From: Pseudomonas resinovorans NBRC 106553
GTDB lineage: Bacteria; Pseudomonadota; Gammaproteobacteria; Pseudomonadales; Pseudomonadaceae
Length of the DNA: 64,000 nucleotides
Direction of reading: 5' to 3'
Assembly (NCBI RefSeq): GCF_000412695.1
Contig: NC_021499.1
Coordinates: forward strand, 1,178,001 to 1,242,000
The notes below the pieces were generated by a model. That model saw nothing but the letters and a program-made list of their open reading frames with translations. It did not search any database and was not told the origin of the DNA. The first letter of the stretch is position 1; each line of letters begins with the position of its first letter. A program made the position numbers and the translations under genes. Shown piece after piece: positions 40,362 to 50,942 of this stretch.

Positions 40362-40793
40362 ATGTCTGTTGAACGCACTCTCTCCATCATCAAGCCGGAC
40401 GCCGTTGCCAAGAGCGTAGTTGGTGAGATCGTCACCCGCTTCGAAAAAGCCGGTCTGCGCGTTGTTGCCGCCAAGATGGTGCAACTGTCCGAGCGCGAAG
40501 CCGGTGGCTTCTACGCCGAGCACAAAGAGCGTCCCTTCTTCAAGGACCTGGTTTCCTTCATGACCTCCGGCCCGGTCGTTGTTCAGGTCCTGGAAGGCGA
40601 AGGCGCCATCGCCAAGAACCGTGAGCTGATGGGCGCTACCGACCCGAAGAAAGCCGACGCCGGCACCATCCGCGCTGACTTCGCCGTCTCCATCGACGAA
40701 AACGCCGTACACGGTTCCGACTCCGAGGCTTCCGCCGCTCGCGAGATCTCGTACTTCTTCGCCGCCACCGAGGTGTGCGCTCGCATTCGCTAA
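40362..40793 (+). CDS. ndk: Nucleoside diphosphate kinase
   Basis: 143 residues. [11 protein letters not shown] start and the active-site block [16 protein letters not shown] (phosphorylated His near 117) are diagnostic. It balances NTP and dNTP pools. GGAG before the ATG is well placed. Confidence 0.97.
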   Translation: MSVERTLSIIKPDAVAKSVVGEIVTRFEKAGLRVVAAKMVQLSEREAGGFYAEHKERPFFKDLVSFMTSGPVVVQVLEGEGAIAKNRELMGATDPKKADAGTIRADFAVSIDENAVHGSDSEASAAREISYFFAATEVCARIR

Positions 40794-40817
40794 TCGCGAA
40801 TGGGAGAGGGTGAGGCC

Positions 40818-41966
40818 ATGACTGAATCGACCGGTAAAGTGAACCTGCTGGGCTTGACCCAGCCGCAACTGGAAAGCTTCTTCGAGTCCATCGGGGAGAA
40901 ACGCTTCCGCGCCGGTCAGGTGATGAAGTGGATTCACCACTTCGGCGTCGATGATTTCGACGCCATGAGCAATATCGGCAAGGCCTTGCGCGACAAGCTC
41001 AAGGCCTCTGCCGAGATTCGCGGCCCGGAAGTGGTCAGCCAGGACATCTCCAGCGATGGCACCCGTAAATGGGTGGTCCGTGTGGCTTCCGGCAGCTGCG
41101 TCGAAACCGTGTACATCCCGCAAGGCGGCCGTGGCACCCTGTGTGTCTCGTCCCAGGCCGGTTGTGCCCTGGACTGCAGCTTCTGCTCCACGGGTAAACA
41201 GGGTTTCAACAGCGACCTCACCGCCGCCGAAGTGATCGGCCAGGTGTGGATCGCCAACAAGTCCTTCGGGACCATCCCCGCGAAGATCGACCGTGCCATC
41301 ACCAACGTGGTGATGATGGGCATGGGCGAACCGCTGCTGAATTTCGACAACGTGGTCGCCGCCATGAACATCATGATGGACGACCTCGGCTATGGCATCT
41401 CCAAGCGCAAGGTGACCCTGTCCACCTCCGGCGTGGCGCCGATGATCGACAAGCTGGGCGAGGTGATCGACGTTTCCCTCGCGCTGTCGCTGCACGCGCC
41501 CAACGACCCGCTGCGCAATCAACTGGTGCCGATCAACAAAAAGTACCCCCTGGCCGTGGTGCTCGACTCCTGCCGTCGCTATATCTCCCGCCTCGGCGAG
41601 AAGCGCGTGCTGACCATCGAGTACACCCTGCTCAAGGATGTCAACGACCAGCCCGAACACGCTCAACAGATGATCGCGCTGCTCAAGGACTTCCCCTGCA
41701 AGATCAACCTGATCCCGTTCAACCCCTTCCCGCATTCCGGTTATGAGCGGCCGAGCAACAATTCGATCCGCCGCTTCCAGGACCTGTTGCACAAGGCCGG
41801 GCACAATGTCACCGTCCGCACCACCCGCGGCGAGGACATCGATGCCGCTTGCGGCCAGCTGGTCGGCCAGGTCATGGACCGTACCCGCCGCAGCGAACGT
41901 TATATCGCCGTGCGCCAGCTGAACGCGGAAGCGGAGGCGTCGCAGAACGCCACGAACCGGAACTGA
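40818..41966 (+). CDS. rlmN: Dual-specificity rRNA/tRNA methyltransferase RlmN
   Basis: 382 residues from the ATG at 40818 (GTGAGG upstream); a start at 40800 is also in frame. Radical SAM motif CALDCSFC (C-x3-C-x2-C) near 113-120, GMGEPLLNF, and the C-terminal Cys of NSIRRF…[20 protein letters not shown] needed for the methyl transfer. It makes m2A2503 in 23S rRNA and m2A37 in tRNA, and depends on the Fe-S system encoded upstream. Confidence 0.95.
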   Translation: MTESTGKVNLLGLTQPQLESFFESIGEKRFRAGQVMKWIHHFGVDDFDAMSNIGKALRDKLKASAEIRGPEVVSQDISSDGTRKWVVRVASGSCVETVYIPQGGRGTLCVSSQAGCALDCSFCSTGKQGFNSDLTAAEVIGQVWIANKSFGTIPAKIDRAITNVVMMGMGEPLLNFDNVVAAMNIMMDDLGYGISKRKVTLSTSGVAPMIDKLGEVIDVSLALSLHAPNDPLRNQLVPINKKYPLAVVLDSCRRYISRLGEKRVLTIEYTLLKDVNDQPEHAQQMIALLKDFPCKINLIPFNPFPHSGYERPSNNSIRRFQDLLHKAGHNVTVRTTRGEDIDAACGQLVGQVMDRTRRSERYIAVRQLNAEAEASQNATNRN

Positions 41967-41979
41967 TGAAGGACACCCC

Positions 41980-42735
41980 ATGACCCTGCGCGCCGCGCTG
42001 CTCCTCGTTTCCACCGTATTGCTCGCGGCTTGCGTGTCGACCGGCCAGGTCGACCCGATGAAAACCGACAAGGGCCGTGATGAGGCGCGTGACGCCTATA
42101 TCGCCCTGGGCATCGGCTATCTCAAGCAGGGCGCCACCGAGCGCGCCAAGGTGCCGCTGAAGAAAGCCCTCGAACTGGATCCGTCCAACGCCGACGCCAA
42201 CGCGGCGCTGGCCCTGGTGTTCCAGACCGAGATGGAACCCCAGTTGGCCGACGAGCATTTCCGCAAGGCCCTGTCCGCCCGCAACGACTCGCGCATCCTC
42301 AACAACTATGGCGGCTTCCTGTACGAACAAGGCCGCTACAAGGATGCCTACGAGCGCTTCCAGCAGGCCGCCGACGACACGCTCTACCCTGAGCGTTCCC
42401 GTGTGTTCGAGAGCCTCGGTCTGACCGCCCTGAAGATGAACGACCCGGCCCTGGCCAAACAGCATTTCGACAAGGCGCTGCGGCTGAACCGCGACCAGCC
42501 TCTGGCGTTGCTGGAAATGGCCCAGCTGTCCTACGACGAAAAACAGTACGTGCCGGCTCGCGACTACTACGATCGCTACACCCAGATAGCCCCGCAGAAT
42601 GCCCGCAGCCTGCTGCTCGGTGCGCGTCTGTCGACCATATTTGAAGACCGCGACCAGGCCGCCAGCCTCGGTCTGCAACTCAAGCGACTTTATCCCGGCA
42701 CGCCGGAATATCAGCATTACCTGTCGGAGCAATGA
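41980..42735 (+). CDS. pilF: Type IV pilus TPR lipoprotein PilF (PilW family)
   Basis: 251 residues. Signal peptide with lipobox LLAAC, lipidated Cys18. Several TPR repeats at about 34-230 (YIALGIGYLKQGATERAKVPLKKALELDPSNADANAAL, split at GATER). In Pseudomonas, PilF pilots the PilQ secretin to the outer membrane. Its stop overlaps the rodZ-like start by 4 bases. Confidence 0.93.
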   Translation: MTLRAALLLVSTVLLAACVSTGQVDPMKTDKGRDEARDAYIALGIGYLKQGATERAKVPLKKALELDPSNADANAALALVFQTEMEPQLADEHFRKALSARNDSRILNNYGGFLYEQGRYKDAYERFQQAADDTLYPERSRVFESLGLTALKMNDPALAKQHFDKALRLNRDQPLALLEMAQLSYDEKQYVPARDYYDRYTQIAPQNARSLLLGARLSTIFEDRDQAASLGLQLKRLYPGTPEYQHYLSEQ

Positions 42736-43823
42736 TGAAAGCGTCGCATCCCGAAGCTGTAGCGGCGACTCGCGCCAACCCGGGTGAAACCCTGCGTCTG
42801 GGCCGTGAGAGCAAGAATCTGAGCCTGGGCGAAGTCGCCCGTCACCTGAACCTGACCGAGCATTCCCTGCGCCGGCTCGAGGCCGGTGATTTCGACCAGT
42901 TGCCCGGCCACACCTTCGCCCGTGGTTACGTGCGCGCCTACGCCAAGCTGCTGGGCATGGACCAGGCGGCCCTGGTAGCCGAGTTCGACCATTACACCGG
43001 TACCGATGCCAAGGGCAGCAGCGTGCACAGCCTGGGTCGCATCGAAGAGCCGGTGCGCCTGTCCCAGAGCGTGCTGCGCATCTTCAGTTTCATTGTCCTC
43101 GTCGCCCTTGGCGGCGTCGGTTTCTTCTGGTGGCAGGAGCATTCCAGCCGCAATAACGACGAAGCCGCCAGCGTGAACATGGAACACGTGGAAGTGGAGA
43201 GTGCCGACGGCACCACCCAGATCCATCCCCTGGATGAGCCGGAAGACCAGGCCGTTGCCGAGGCCCAGGAAGGCCAGGCGCCGGTTCCGCCCCAGGTATC
43301 CCCGGAAACCGCCGCCCAGCCGGAACAGCCGGTGGCCGAAGGCGCGGCTGCCCAGCCCACGGGTGAAACCGCTCCGGTAGCGCCGGTAGCCCCCGTCGTG
43401 CCCGCCCTAGCCGCCGCGCCCACTGCTCCCGCCGCTCCGACGACCCAGTCTTCCGCGCCTGTCGCCGCCGTGCCCAGCGTTCCCGCTGCCACCCAGCCGA
43501 CCGCTCCGACTGCTCCGACCGCGCCTGCCACCACACCGGCCCCGGCCGCCGAAGCGGCCGCCCCGGTCGTCGCGCAGCAGGGCGAGGGTGTGGTCAGTAT
43601 CCAGTTCACCGCCAATTGCTGGACCCAGGTCACCGACGCCAACGGCAAGGTTCTGGTCAGCGGCCTGAAACGCACCGGAGACAAACTGGAAGTGGCCGGC
43701 CGGGCTCCGTTGGAAGTCCGTCTGGGCTATGCCCGTGGTGCCCAGCTGAGCTTCAACGGCCAGCCGGTTGATGTGTCGCCGTATGTCCGTGGCGAAACCG
43801 CCCGCCTGAAACTGGGGCAATAA
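42732..43823 (+). CDS. rodZ: RodZ-like helix-turn-helix membrane protein
   Basis: 363 residues. Cytoplasmic HTH at about 18-80 (GETLRLGRESKNLSLGEVARHLN, then EHSLRRLEAGDF), membrane segment at about 116-134, and a Pro/Ala/Thr-rich disordered stretch at about 175-275. A C-terminal DUF4115 beta domain runs about 285-360 (FTANCWTQVTDANGKVLVSG). RodZ links MreB to the cell wall machinery. The long linker is typical of Pseudomonas RodZ. Confidence 0.88.
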   Translation: MMKASHPEAVAATRANPGETLRLGRESKNLSLGEVARHLNLTEHSLRRLEAGDFDQLPGHTFARGYVRAYAKLLGMDQAALVAEFDHYTGTDAKGSSVHSLGRIEEPVRLSQSVLRIFSFIVLVALGGVGFFWWQEHSSRNNDEAASVNMEHVEVESADGTTQIHPLDEPEDQAVAEAQEGQAPVPPQVSPETAAQPEQPVAEGAAAQPTGETAPVAPVAPVVPALAAAPTAPAAPTTQSSAPVAAVPSVPAATQPTAPTAPTAPATTPAPAAEAAAPVVAQQGEGVVSIQFTANCWTQVTDANGKVLVSGLKRTGDKLEVAGRAPLEVRLGYARGAQLSFNGQPVDVSPYVRGETARLKLGQ

Positions 43824-43826
43824 GCC

Positions 43827-44939
43827 ATGCATTGCGAATCCCCGATCAAACGCCGCGTCTCGCGGAAAATCTGGGTCGGCTCCGTGCCGGTGGGTGGCGA
43901 TGCGCCCATCGCCGTGCAGAGCATGACCAACACCGACACCTGCGACGTTGCCGCCACCGTTGGCCAGATCCAGCGCCTGGTGGATGCCGGCGTCGACATC
44001 GTGCGCATTTCCGTACCGGACATGGATGCCGCCGAAGCGTTCGGCCGCATCAAGCAACAGGTCCAGGTGCCGCTGGTAGCGGACATCCACTTCGACTACA
44101 AGATCGCCCTGCGCGTTGCCGAACTGGGCGTCGATTGCCTGCGCATCAACCCGGGCAACATCGGCCGGGAAGACCGGGTCAGGGCCGTGGTCGACGCCGC
44201 CCGTGACAAGGGCATCCCGATCCGCATTGGCGTCAACGCCGGTTCGCTCGAAAAGGACCTGCAGAAGAAGTACGGCGAGCCGACCCCGCAGGCCCTGGTG
44301 GAATCCGCCCTGCGTCACGTCGAGCACCTCGACAAGCTGGACTTCCAGGACTTCAAGGTCAGCGTGAAGGCCTCCGACGTGTTCATGGCCGTCGAAGCCT
44401 ATCGCCTGCTGGCCAAACAGATCGTGCAGCCCCTGCACCTGGGCATCACCGAGGCCGGCGGCCTGCGTTCCGGCACCGTCAAGTCGGCGGTGGGCCTGGG
44501 CATGCTGCTCGCCGACGGCATCGGCGACACCATCCGCATCTCCCTGGCGGCGGACCCGGTGGAAGAGGTCAAGGTCGGTTTCGACATCCTCAAGTCCCTG
44601 CACCTGCGCTCCCGTGGCATCAACTTCATCGCCTGCCCGAGCTGCTCGCGGCAGAACTTCGATGTGGTCAAGACCATGAACGAGCTGGAAGGCCGCCTCG
44701 AAGACCTGCTCGTACCGATGGACGTGGCCGTGATCGGCTGCGTGGTCAACGGTCCGGGCGAAGCCAAGGAAGCGCATATCGGCCTCACCGGCGGTAGCCC
44801 GAACAACCTGGTCTACATCGACGGTAAGCCGGCGCAGAAGCTGAACAACGACAACCTGGTGGACGAGCTGGAACGGCTCATCCGCGAGAAGGCGGCCGCC
44901 AAGGCCGAAGCTGACGCGGCGTTGATCGTCCGTAGCTGA
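43827..44939 (+). CDS. ispG: 4-hydroxy-3-methylbut-2-enyl-diphosphate synthase IspG
   Basis: 370 residues. TIM-barrel part ([28 protein letters not shown]) and the [4Fe-4S] domain with CPSCSRQ plus the later [11 protein letters not shown]. Penultimate step of the MEP isoprenoid route, converting MEcPP to HMBPP. It needs clusters from the nearby Isc system. Confidence 0.97.
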   Translation: MHCESPIKRRVSRKIWVGSVPVGGDAPIAVQSMTNTDTCDVAATVGQIQRLVDAGVDIVRISVPDMDAAEAFGRIKQQVQVPLVADIHFDYKIALRVAELGVDCLRINPGNIGREDRVRAVVDAARDKGIPIRIGVNAGSLEKDLQKKYGEPTPQALVESALRHVEHLDKLDFQDFKVSVKASDVFMAVEAYRLLAKQIVQPLHLGITEAGGLRSGTVKSAVGLGMLLADGIGDTIRISLAADPVEEVKVGFDILKSLHLRSRGINFIACPSCSRQNFDVVKTMNELEGRLEDLLVPMDVAVIGCVVNGPGEAKEAHIGLTGGSPNNLVYIDGKPAQKLNNDNLVDELERLIREKAAAKAEADAALIVRS

Positions 44940-44953
44940 AATAAGGAACCTTC

Positions 44954-46243
44954 GTGAGCAAGACCCTGCAAGCCATTCGTGGCATGAACGACATCCTGCC
45001 GGAGCAGACGCCCGCCTGGCGCTACCTGGAAAGCACCCTGGCCGAACTGCTGGATGGCTACGGCTACAAGGAAATCCGCCTGCCGATCCTCGAGTTCACC
45101 GAATTGTTCGCCCGCGGCATCGGCGAAGGTACCGACGTGGTCGACAAGGAGATGTACACCTTCCTCGACCGCAACGAAGAGTCCCTGACCCTGCGTCCCG
45201 AAGGTACCGCCGGCTGCGTGCGCGCCATGCTCGAACATGGCCTGACCGGTGGCGGCCAAGTGCAGAAGCTCTGGTATGCCGGCCCGATGTTCCGCTACGA
45301 GAAGCCGCAGAAGGGTCGCTACCGCCAGTTCCACCAGATAGGCGTGGAAGTCTTCAACCTGCCCGGCCCGGACGTCGACGCGGAGCTGATCGCGCTCACC
45401 TGGCGCCTGTGGAACAAGCTCGGCCTGGCCGACGCCGTGACCCTGCAGCTCAACACCCTGGGTTCCAGCGAGGCCCGTGCCCGCTACCGTGACGCCCTGG
45501 TGGCCTACCTGCAGGAGCGTTTCGACCTGCTGGACGAAGACAGCCAGCGTCGCCTGACCACCAACCCGCTGCGCATCCTCGACAGCAAGGACGGCGGCAC
45601 CCAGGCCCTGCTGGTGGACGCCCCGACCCTGCACGACTACCTGGACGAAGAGTCCCTGGCCCACTTCGAGGGCCTCAAGGCGCGCCTGGACGCGCTGGGC
45701 ATCCGTTACGAGATCAACCAGAAGCTGGTTCGCGGCCTGGATTACTACAACCGCACCGTGATCGAGTGGGTGACCGACAAGCTCGGCTCCCAGGGCACCG
45801 TCTGTGCCGGCGGCCGCTACGACGGCCTGGTCGGCCAGTTCGGCGGCAAGCCTACCCCGGGCGTGGGCTTCGCCATGGGCGTCGAGCGCCTGGTGCTGCT
45901 GCTGGAAACCCTTGGCCTGGTGCCGGAGGAGCTGAACAGCCCGGCCGATATCTTCATCTGCGCTTTCGGCGAAGCCGCCGAACTCGCGGCCCTGCGCATT
46001 TCCGAACAGCTGCGCGATGCCCTGCCGGGCCTGCGCCTGCTGGTCAACGCCGGTGCCGGCAGCTTCAAGAGCCAGTTCAAGAAGGCCGACAAGAGCGGTG
46101 CCCGCTACGCGTTGATCCTGGGGGACGACGAAGTGGCCAAGCGCGTGGTAGGTTGCAAGCCGCTTCGCGACGACAGTGAACAACAAAGCATTGCCTGGGA
46201 TGCTCTGGCCGAGCATCTCGCAGCCTGCCTGAAGCAGGCTTGA
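44954..46243 (+). CDS. hisS: Histidyl-tRNA synthetase
   Basis: 429 residues with a GTG start. Class II motifs: motif 2 [21 protein letters not shown], His-binding blocks [15 protein letters not shown] and [14 protein letters not shown], and motif 3 [17 protein letters not shown]-terminal anticodon-binding domain from about 335. Charges tRNA-His. Confidence 0.97.
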   Translation: MSKTLQAIRGMNDILPEQTPAWRYLESTLAELLDGYGYKEIRLPILEFTELFARGIGEGTDVVDKEMYTFLDRNEESLTLRPEGTAGCVRAMLEHGLTGGGQVQKLWYAGPMFRYEKPQKGRYRQFHQIGVEVFNLPGPDVDAELIALTWRLWNKLGLADAVTLQLNTLGSSEARARYRDALVAYLQERFDLLDEDSQRRLTTNPLRILDSKDGGTQALLVDAPTLHDYLDEESLAHFEGLKARLDALGIRYEINQKLVRGLDYYNRTVIEWVTDKLGSQGTVCAGGRYDGLVGQFGGKPTPGVGFAMGVERLVLLLETLGLVPEELNSPADIFICAFGEAAELAALRISEQLRDALPGLRLLVNAGAGSFKSQFKKADKSGARYALILGDDEVAKRVVGCKPLRDDSEQQSIAWDALAEHLAACLKQA

Positions 46244-46275
46244 GCAACTAAAGATCAGGAGTACGGGGTTTAAGC

Positions 46276-46914
46276 ATGCAGACTGAAGAAGAACAGATTG
46301 CGCAGGTCAAGGACTGGTGGCAGCGCAACGGCAAACCCATGCTCACTGGCGGCGCCCTGGCGCTGGTAGTGGTCTTCGGTTGGCAAGCCTGGCAGAAATA
46401 CCAGGGCAACCAGGCCCAGGGCGCGTCCATCGTCTACCAGCAACTGCTGGAGACCGCGCTCAATCCCAGCGGCACCCCGGATGCGGCGAAGGTCGCTGAG
46501 CTGGCCGGCAAGCTGAAGAGCGATTTCGGCGGCACCCATTACGCCCAGTACGGCAGCCTGTTCGTGGCCAAGGTCGCGGTCGAGGCCGGCAAGCTGGACG
46601 ATGCCGCCGCCGAACTCAAGGCCGTGCTCGACAAGCCCGCCGACAAGACCCTGGGCGAGCTGGCTCGCCAGCGTCTGGCGCGTGTCCTGGCTGCCCAGGG
46701 CAAGGCCGAAGATGCCCTCAAGCTGCTGGATGGCGATGCCGACAAGGCCTTCCTCGCCAGCCGCGAAGAACTCAAGGGCGACCTGCTGGTACAGCTGGGT
46801 CGTGCCGACGACGCGCACGCCGCCTACCAGAAGGCCAAGGCTGCGCTGCCGGAAGATGCCGCCGTGGGCGGCCTGCAGATGAAGCTCGACGACCTGGCAA
46901 AAGGGGACGCGTGA
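46276..46914 (+). CDS. yfgM: YfgM-type ancillary SecYEG translocon protein
   Basis: 212 residues. Short cytoplasmic N-terminus, one membrane segment at about 23-41 (MLTGGALALVVVFGWQAWQ), then a periplasmic TPR-like helical domain to the end (LAGKLKSDFGGTHYAQYGSLFVAKVAVEAG, split at THYAQY). It joins PpiD at the translocon and helps periplasmic chaperone handover. It lies upstream of bamB as in E. coli. Confidence 0.9.
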   Translation: MQTEEEQIAQVKDWWQRNGKPMLTGGALALVVVFGWQAWQKYQGNQAQGASIVYQQLLETALNPSGTPDAAKVAELAGKLKSDFGGTHYAQYGSLFVAKVAVEAGKLDDAAAELKAVLDKPADKTLGELARQRLARVLAAQGKAEDALKLLDGDADKAFLASREELKGDLLVQLGRADDAHAAYQKAKAALPEDAAVGGLQMKLDDLAKGDA

Positions 46915-46918
46915 CGTG

Positions 46919-48058
46919 ATGCGCTGGAAGAATGCCGCAGTGCTGGCCCTGGCCCTCTTGGCCGTGGGCTGCAGCAGCAACAGCAAGAAGGAACTGCCCC
47001 CGGCCGACCTGCCCGACATCACTGAAGAAGTGACGCTGTCCAAGGGCTGGAGCCGCTCGGTGGGTGATGGCCAGGGTTCGACCTACAACCTGCTGGTGCC
47101 CGCCGTCGATGGCGACACCATCTTCGCCGCCGACGTCGATGGCGTGGTCATGGCCCTCAATCGCTTCAACGGCGACGTGATCTGGAAAAAGGATTTCGAG
47201 CTGCCGGTGTCCGGTGCGGTGGGCGTTGGCTACGGCCTGGTGATGTTCGGCACCCTGAAAGGCGAAGTCGTCGCCCTCGACGCCACCAACGGCGAAGAGA
47301 AATGGCGCGCCCGGGTCAAGGGCGAAGTCCTGGCTCCGCCGGCCAACAACGGTGACGTGGTGGTCGTGCAGACCCAGAACGACTCCCTGGTTGGCTTCGA
47401 CGCCGCCACCGGCAACCAGCGCTGGATCTACGAGAACACCCCGGCCGTGCTGACCCTGCGGGGCACCGGCGCGCCGATCGTGACCAACAACCTGGCTGTT
47501 GCCGGCCTTTCCACCGGCAAGGTGCTCGCCCTGGACATCCAGCGCGGCATCCCGGTCTGGGAATCCCGCGTGGCCGTACCCCAGGGCCGTTCCGAGCTGG
47601 ATCGCGTGGTGGATATCGACGGTGGCCTGCTGCTCTCCGGCGGCACCCTCTACGTCGCGACCTACCAGGGTCGCGTCGCCGCCCTGGAACTGGAAAGCGG
47701 CCGTGTGCTGTGGGAGCGCGAGGCGTCCAGCTATGCCGGCGTAGCCCAGGGCTTCGGCAACGTCTACGTGAGCCTGGCCAACGGCAGCGTGGAAGGCGTC
47801 GACGAGCGCTCCGCCTCGGCCCTCTGGACCAACGATGCCCTGGCCCGTCGCCAGCTGTCGGCTCCGGAAGTCTTCTCCAGCTACGTGGCTGTGGGCGACT
47901 ACGAAGGTTACCTGCACCTGCTGAGCCAGGTGGACGGCCACTTCGTCGGCCGCGAGAAGATCGACGGTGACGGCCTGCGTGCTCGTCCCCTGGTGGTCGG
48001 TGAGTGGGTCTACGCCTTTGGCAACAGCGGCAAGTTGGTCGGCCTGACCATCCGCTAA
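46919..48058 (+). CDS. bamB: Outer membrane protein assembly factor BamB
   Basis: 379 residues from the ATG at 46919 (a GTG one codon upstream is also possible). Signal peptide and lipobox LAVGC with lipidated Cys18. Eight-bladed PQQ-type beta propeller repeats, for example VMALNRFNGDVIWKKDF, VVALDATNGEEKWRARV and VAALELESGRVLWEREA. Part of the Bam complex for outer membrane beta barrels. A strong hairpin follows before der. Confidence 0.95.
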   Translation: MRWKNAAVLALALLAVGCSSNSKKELPPADLPDITEEVTLSKGWSRSVGDGQGSTYNLLVPAVDGDTIFAADVDGVVMALNRFNGDVIWKKDFELPVSGAVGVGYGLVMFGTLKGEVVALDATNGEEKWRARVKGEVLAPPANNGDVVVVQTQNDSLVGFDAATGNQRWIYENTPAVLTLRGTGAPIVTNNLAVAGLSTGKVLALDIQRGIPVWESRVAVPQGRSELDRVVDIDGGLLLSGGTLYVATYQGRVAALELESGRVLWEREASSYAGVAQGFGNVYVSLANGSVEGVDERSASALWTNDALARRQLSAPEVFSSYVAVGDYEGYLHLLSQVDGHFVGREKIDGDGLRARPLVVGEWVYAFGNSGKLVGLTIR

Positions 48059-48075
48059 GCTGAAGCCTGATGTCC

Positions 48076-48106
48076 GGCCGCTGCCGTCAACACGGCAGCG
48101 GCCTTT
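48076..48106 (+). terminator. Terminator between bamB and der
   Basis: GGCCGCTGCCGT and ACGGCAGCGGCC form a perfect 12-base-pair stem with loop CAAC, followed by TTTGTGTTTT. der may use its own promoter or depend on readthrough. Confidence 0.85.
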
Positions 48107-48136
48107 GTGTTTTCTGAAATAACAGTGGAGAGCCTC

Positions 48137-49615
48137 ATGGTTCCCGTAATTGCCCTGGTGGGTCGGCCCAACGTCGGCAAGTCCACCCTGTTCAACCGCC
48201 TGACCAAGACCCGCAACGCGATCGTCGCGGAGTACGCAGGTCTGACCCGTGACCGCCAGTACGGCGAGGCGAAGTGGCAGGGTCGCACCTATATCGTCAT
48301 CGACACCGGGGGTATCTCCGGCGATGAGGAAGGTATCGACGCGAAAATGGCCGAGCAGTCCCTGCAGGCCATCGAAGAAGCCGATGCGGTGCTGTTCATG
48401 GTCGACTCCCGTGCGGGCATGACCGCCTCCGACCAGATGATCGCCGAGCACCTGCGCAAGCGGAACAAGCGCAGCTTCCTGGTGGCCAACAAGGTCGATA
48501 CCGTCGACCCGGACCTCGCGCGTGCCGAGTTCAGCCCCCTGGGCCTGGGCGACGCCCTGCCGATCGCCGCCGCCCACGGCCGCGGCATCACCGGCATGCT
48601 GCAGGCTGCCCTCGGCGAGTTCCCCCGTGACGACGCCGCCGACGAAGAGGAAGCCGCCCAGGCCGAAGAGGTCGCCGAAGGCGAGGAAGCCAAGCGCATC
48701 CCCGGCCCGAGCGAGAAAGATGGCATCAAGATCGCCATCATCGGTCGGCCCAACGTAGGCAAGTCCACCCTGGTCAACCGCATGCTCGGCGAAGAGCGGG
48801 TGATCGTGTACGACCAGGCCGGCACGACCCGCGACAGCATCTACATCCCCTTCGAGCGCAACGAAGAGAAGTACACTCTGATCGACACCGCCGGCGTGCG
48901 TCGCCGCGGCAAGATCTTCGAGGCGGTGGAAAAGTTTTCGGTGGTCAAGACCCTGCAGGCCATCCAGGACGCCAACGTGGTGATCTTTGTGATGGACGCC
49001 CGCGAAGGCGTGGTCGAGCACGACCTCAACCTGCTCGGCTTCGTGCTGGAAACCGGCCGCGCGCTGGTGATCGCACTGAACAAGTGGGACGGCATGGAGC
49101 CGAGTGAGCGCGACTACGTGAAGACCGAGCTGGAACGCCGGCTGTTCTTCGTCGACTTCGCCGACATCCACTTCATCTCGGCCCTGCACGGTACAGGCGT
49201 CGGCCACCTGTACAAGTCGGTGCAGGAGTCCTTCCGTTCCGCCATCACCCGCTGGCCCACCAGCCGCCTGACCCAGATCCTCGAGGACGCGGTGCAGGAG
49301 CACCAGCCGCCGCTGGTCAACGGTCGCCGCATCAAGCTGCGCTATGCCCACCTGGGTGGTGCCAACCCGCCGCTGATCGTGATCCACGGCAACCAGACGG
49401 AGTCGGTACCCAAGTCCTACTCGCGCTACCTGGAGAACACCTACCGGCGCGTGCTCAAGCTGGTCGGTACGCCGATCCGCATCGAGTACAAGGGCGGCGA
49501 GAACCCCTTCGAGGGCAAGAAGAATACCCTGACCGAGCGTCAGGTGAACAAGAAGCGCCGTCTCATGTCGCACCACAAGAAAGCCGAGAAGAAGCGCCGC
49601 GACAAGAAGCGCTGA
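48137..49615 (+). CDS. der: Ribosome-assembly GTPase Der (EngA)
   Basis: 492 residues from the ATG at 48137. Two G domains: GRPNVGKS at 9-16 and again near 203-210, with NKVD and NKWD base-specificity motifs. An acidic linker ([20 protein letters not shown]) joins them. The C-terminal KH-like domain ends in a Lys/Arg-rich tail. Needed for 50S subunit maturation. Confidence 0.96.
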   Translation: MVPVIALVGRPNVGKSTLFNRLTKTRNAIVAEYAGLTRDRQYGEAKWQGRTYIVIDTGGISGDEEGIDAKMAEQSLQAIEEADAVLFMVDSRAGMTASDQMIAEHLRKRNKRSFLVANKVDTVDPDLARAEFSPLGLGDALPIAAAHGRGITGMLQAALGEFPRDDAADEEEAAQAEEVAEGEEAKRIPGPSEKDGIKIAIIGRPNVGKSTLVNRMLGEERVIVYDQAGTTRDSIYIPFERNEEKYTLIDTAGVRRRGKIFEAVEKFSVVKTLQAIQDANVVIFVMDAREGVVEHDLNLLGFVLETGRALVIALNKWDGMEPSERDYVKTELERRLFFVDFADIHFISALHGTGVGHLYKSVQESFRSAITRWPTSRLTQILEDAVQEHQPPLVNGRRIKLRYAHLGGANPPLIVIHGNQTESVPKSYSRYLENTYRRVLKLVGTPIRIEYKGGENPFEGKKNTLTERQVNKKRRLMSHHKKAEKKRRDKKR

Positions 49616-49631
49616 TACCGGTTGCAGGAAG

Positions 49632-49655
49632 AGGGCGCCCACGGGCGCCCTTTTT
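49632..49655 (+). terminator. Terminator of der
   Basis: GGGCGCC and GGCGCCC pair around CACG, followed by TTTTT, 17 bases after the der stop. Confidence 0.9.
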
Positions 49656-49667
49656 CATGCCCGCTCC

Positions 49668-49697
49668 GTAGGATGGGTAGAGCCCGCGAAACCCATC
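49668..49697. repeat. Second small repeat family, copy 1
   Basis: GTAGGATGGGTAGAGCCCGC followed by GAAACCCATC; GATGGGT pairs with ACCCATC. A related unit in the opposite orientation lies at 61931-61960 (read there as GTAGGATGGGTTGAGCGCAG). Confidence 0.6.
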
Positions 49698-49793
49698 AGC
49701 GATGCCCCTGGTTGCCACGCCATCCCCGGTGCGCCCCCTGCGCTCCCGCGTTAAGCTATGTCCCATTTCCCAGTCGCCAACAGCCGGATTGCA

Positions 49794-50942
49794 ATGATCA
49801 CCAGCAAGCTGCCCAACGTCGGCACCACCATCTTCACCCGTATGTCCCAGCTCGCCGCTGAAGTCGGCGCCATCAACCTGTCCCAGGGCTTCCCGGACTT
49901 CGCCGCGCCCGCTGCGCTGTGCGACGCGGTCGGCCGGCACATCGCTGCCGGGCATAACCAATACGCCCCGATGACCGGCCTGCCGGCCCTGCGCGAGCAG
50001 GTGGCGGCCAAGGTCGCGACCTTCTACGGCCGCGCCGTCAGCGCCGACAGCGAGGTGACCATCACCCCGGGCGCCACCGAGGCGATCTTCTGCGCCATCC
50101 AGGCGGTGGTCCGCAGTGGTGACGAGGTGATCGTCCTCGACCCCTGCTACGACAGCTACGAACCCTCGGTGGAGCTGGCCGGCGGCCGCTGCGTACACGT
50201 GCCCCTGGCGCTGCCGGGCTTCTCCATCGACTGGCAGCGGATGAAGGACGCGCTCAGCCCGCGCACCCGCATGATCATCCTCAACAGCCCGCACAACCCC
50301 AGCGGCGCGCTGATTTCCCGTGCCGAACTGGACCAGTTGGCCGAGCTGATCCGGGGTCGCGATATCTATCTGGTGTCGGACGAAGTCTACGAACACCTGG
50401 TGTTCGACGGCGTTGGCCACGTCAGCGTGCTGGCCCACGACGAGCTCTACGCCCGCTCCTTCGTGGTCAGCTCCTTCGGCAAGACCTACCACGTCACCGG
50501 CTGGAAAACCGGCTATGTGGTGGCGCCGCCACTGCTCTCCGCCGAACTGCGCAAGGTCCACCAGTACGTCAATTTCTGTGGCGTCACCCCCTTGCAGTGG
50601 GCCCTGGCCGACTTCATGGCCGCGCACCCGGAACATCTCGCCGAACTGCCGGCCTTCTACCAGGCCAAGCGCGACCTGTTCTGCGACCTGCTGGCCGATT
50701 CGCGCTTCACCTTCACTCGCGCCGCCGGCACCTACTTCCAGTTGGTGGACTACAGCGCCATCCGCGCGGACCTGGACGACGTGGCCATGTCCGAGTGGCT
50801 GACCCGCGAGCACGGCGTCGCCGCCATCCCGGTCTCGGTGTTCTACCGGGAAGCACCCAAGGACCTGCGCCTGGTGCGTTTCTGCTTCGCCAAACGTGAG
50901 GAGACGCTGCGCCAGGCGGCGGAAAAACTATGCGCGATCTGA
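49794..50942 (+). CDS. Class I/II aminotransferase, probable methionine/glutamine transaminase
   Basis: 382 residues from the ATG at 49794; a longer frame to 49758 is less likely. Fold type I PLP enzyme: INLSQGFPDFAAP at the N-terminus, NSPHNPSG, and the PLP Lys in SSFGKTYHVTGWKTGYV near 235. Closest to YbdL/MtnE-like and KAT-like transaminases, which use methionine, aromatic amino acids or glutamine. It overlaps an omega-amidase gene by 13 bases, which supports glutamine as amino donor. Confidence 0.85.
   Translation: MITSKLPNVGTTIFTRMSQLAAEVGAINLSQGFPDFAAPAALCDAVGRHIAAGHNQYAPMTGLPALREQVAAKVATFYGRAVSADSEVTITPGATEAIFCAIQAVVRSGDEVIVLDPCYDSYEPSVELAGGRCVHVPLALPGFSIDWQRMKDALSPRTRMIILNSPHNPSGALISRAELDQLAELIRGRDIYLVSDEVYEHLVFDGVGHVSVLAHDELYARSFVVSSFGKTYHVTGWKTGYVVAPPLLSAELRKVHQYVNFCGVTPLQWALADFMAAHPEHLAELPAFYQAKRDLFCDLLADSRFTFTRAAGTYFQLVDYSAIRADLDDVAMSEWLTREHGVAAIPVSVFYREAPKDLRLVRFCFAKREETLRQAAEKLCAI

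Noticed and set aside
43381-43560. Pro/Ala/Thr repeats in rodZ as a tandem DNA repeat
   Set aside because: The repeats are irregular at DNA level and represent a normal disordered linker of RodZ.
46772-49642. 956-residue minus-strand frame opposite bamB and der
   Set aside because: Both plus-strand genes have complete family motifs; the antisense frame has none.
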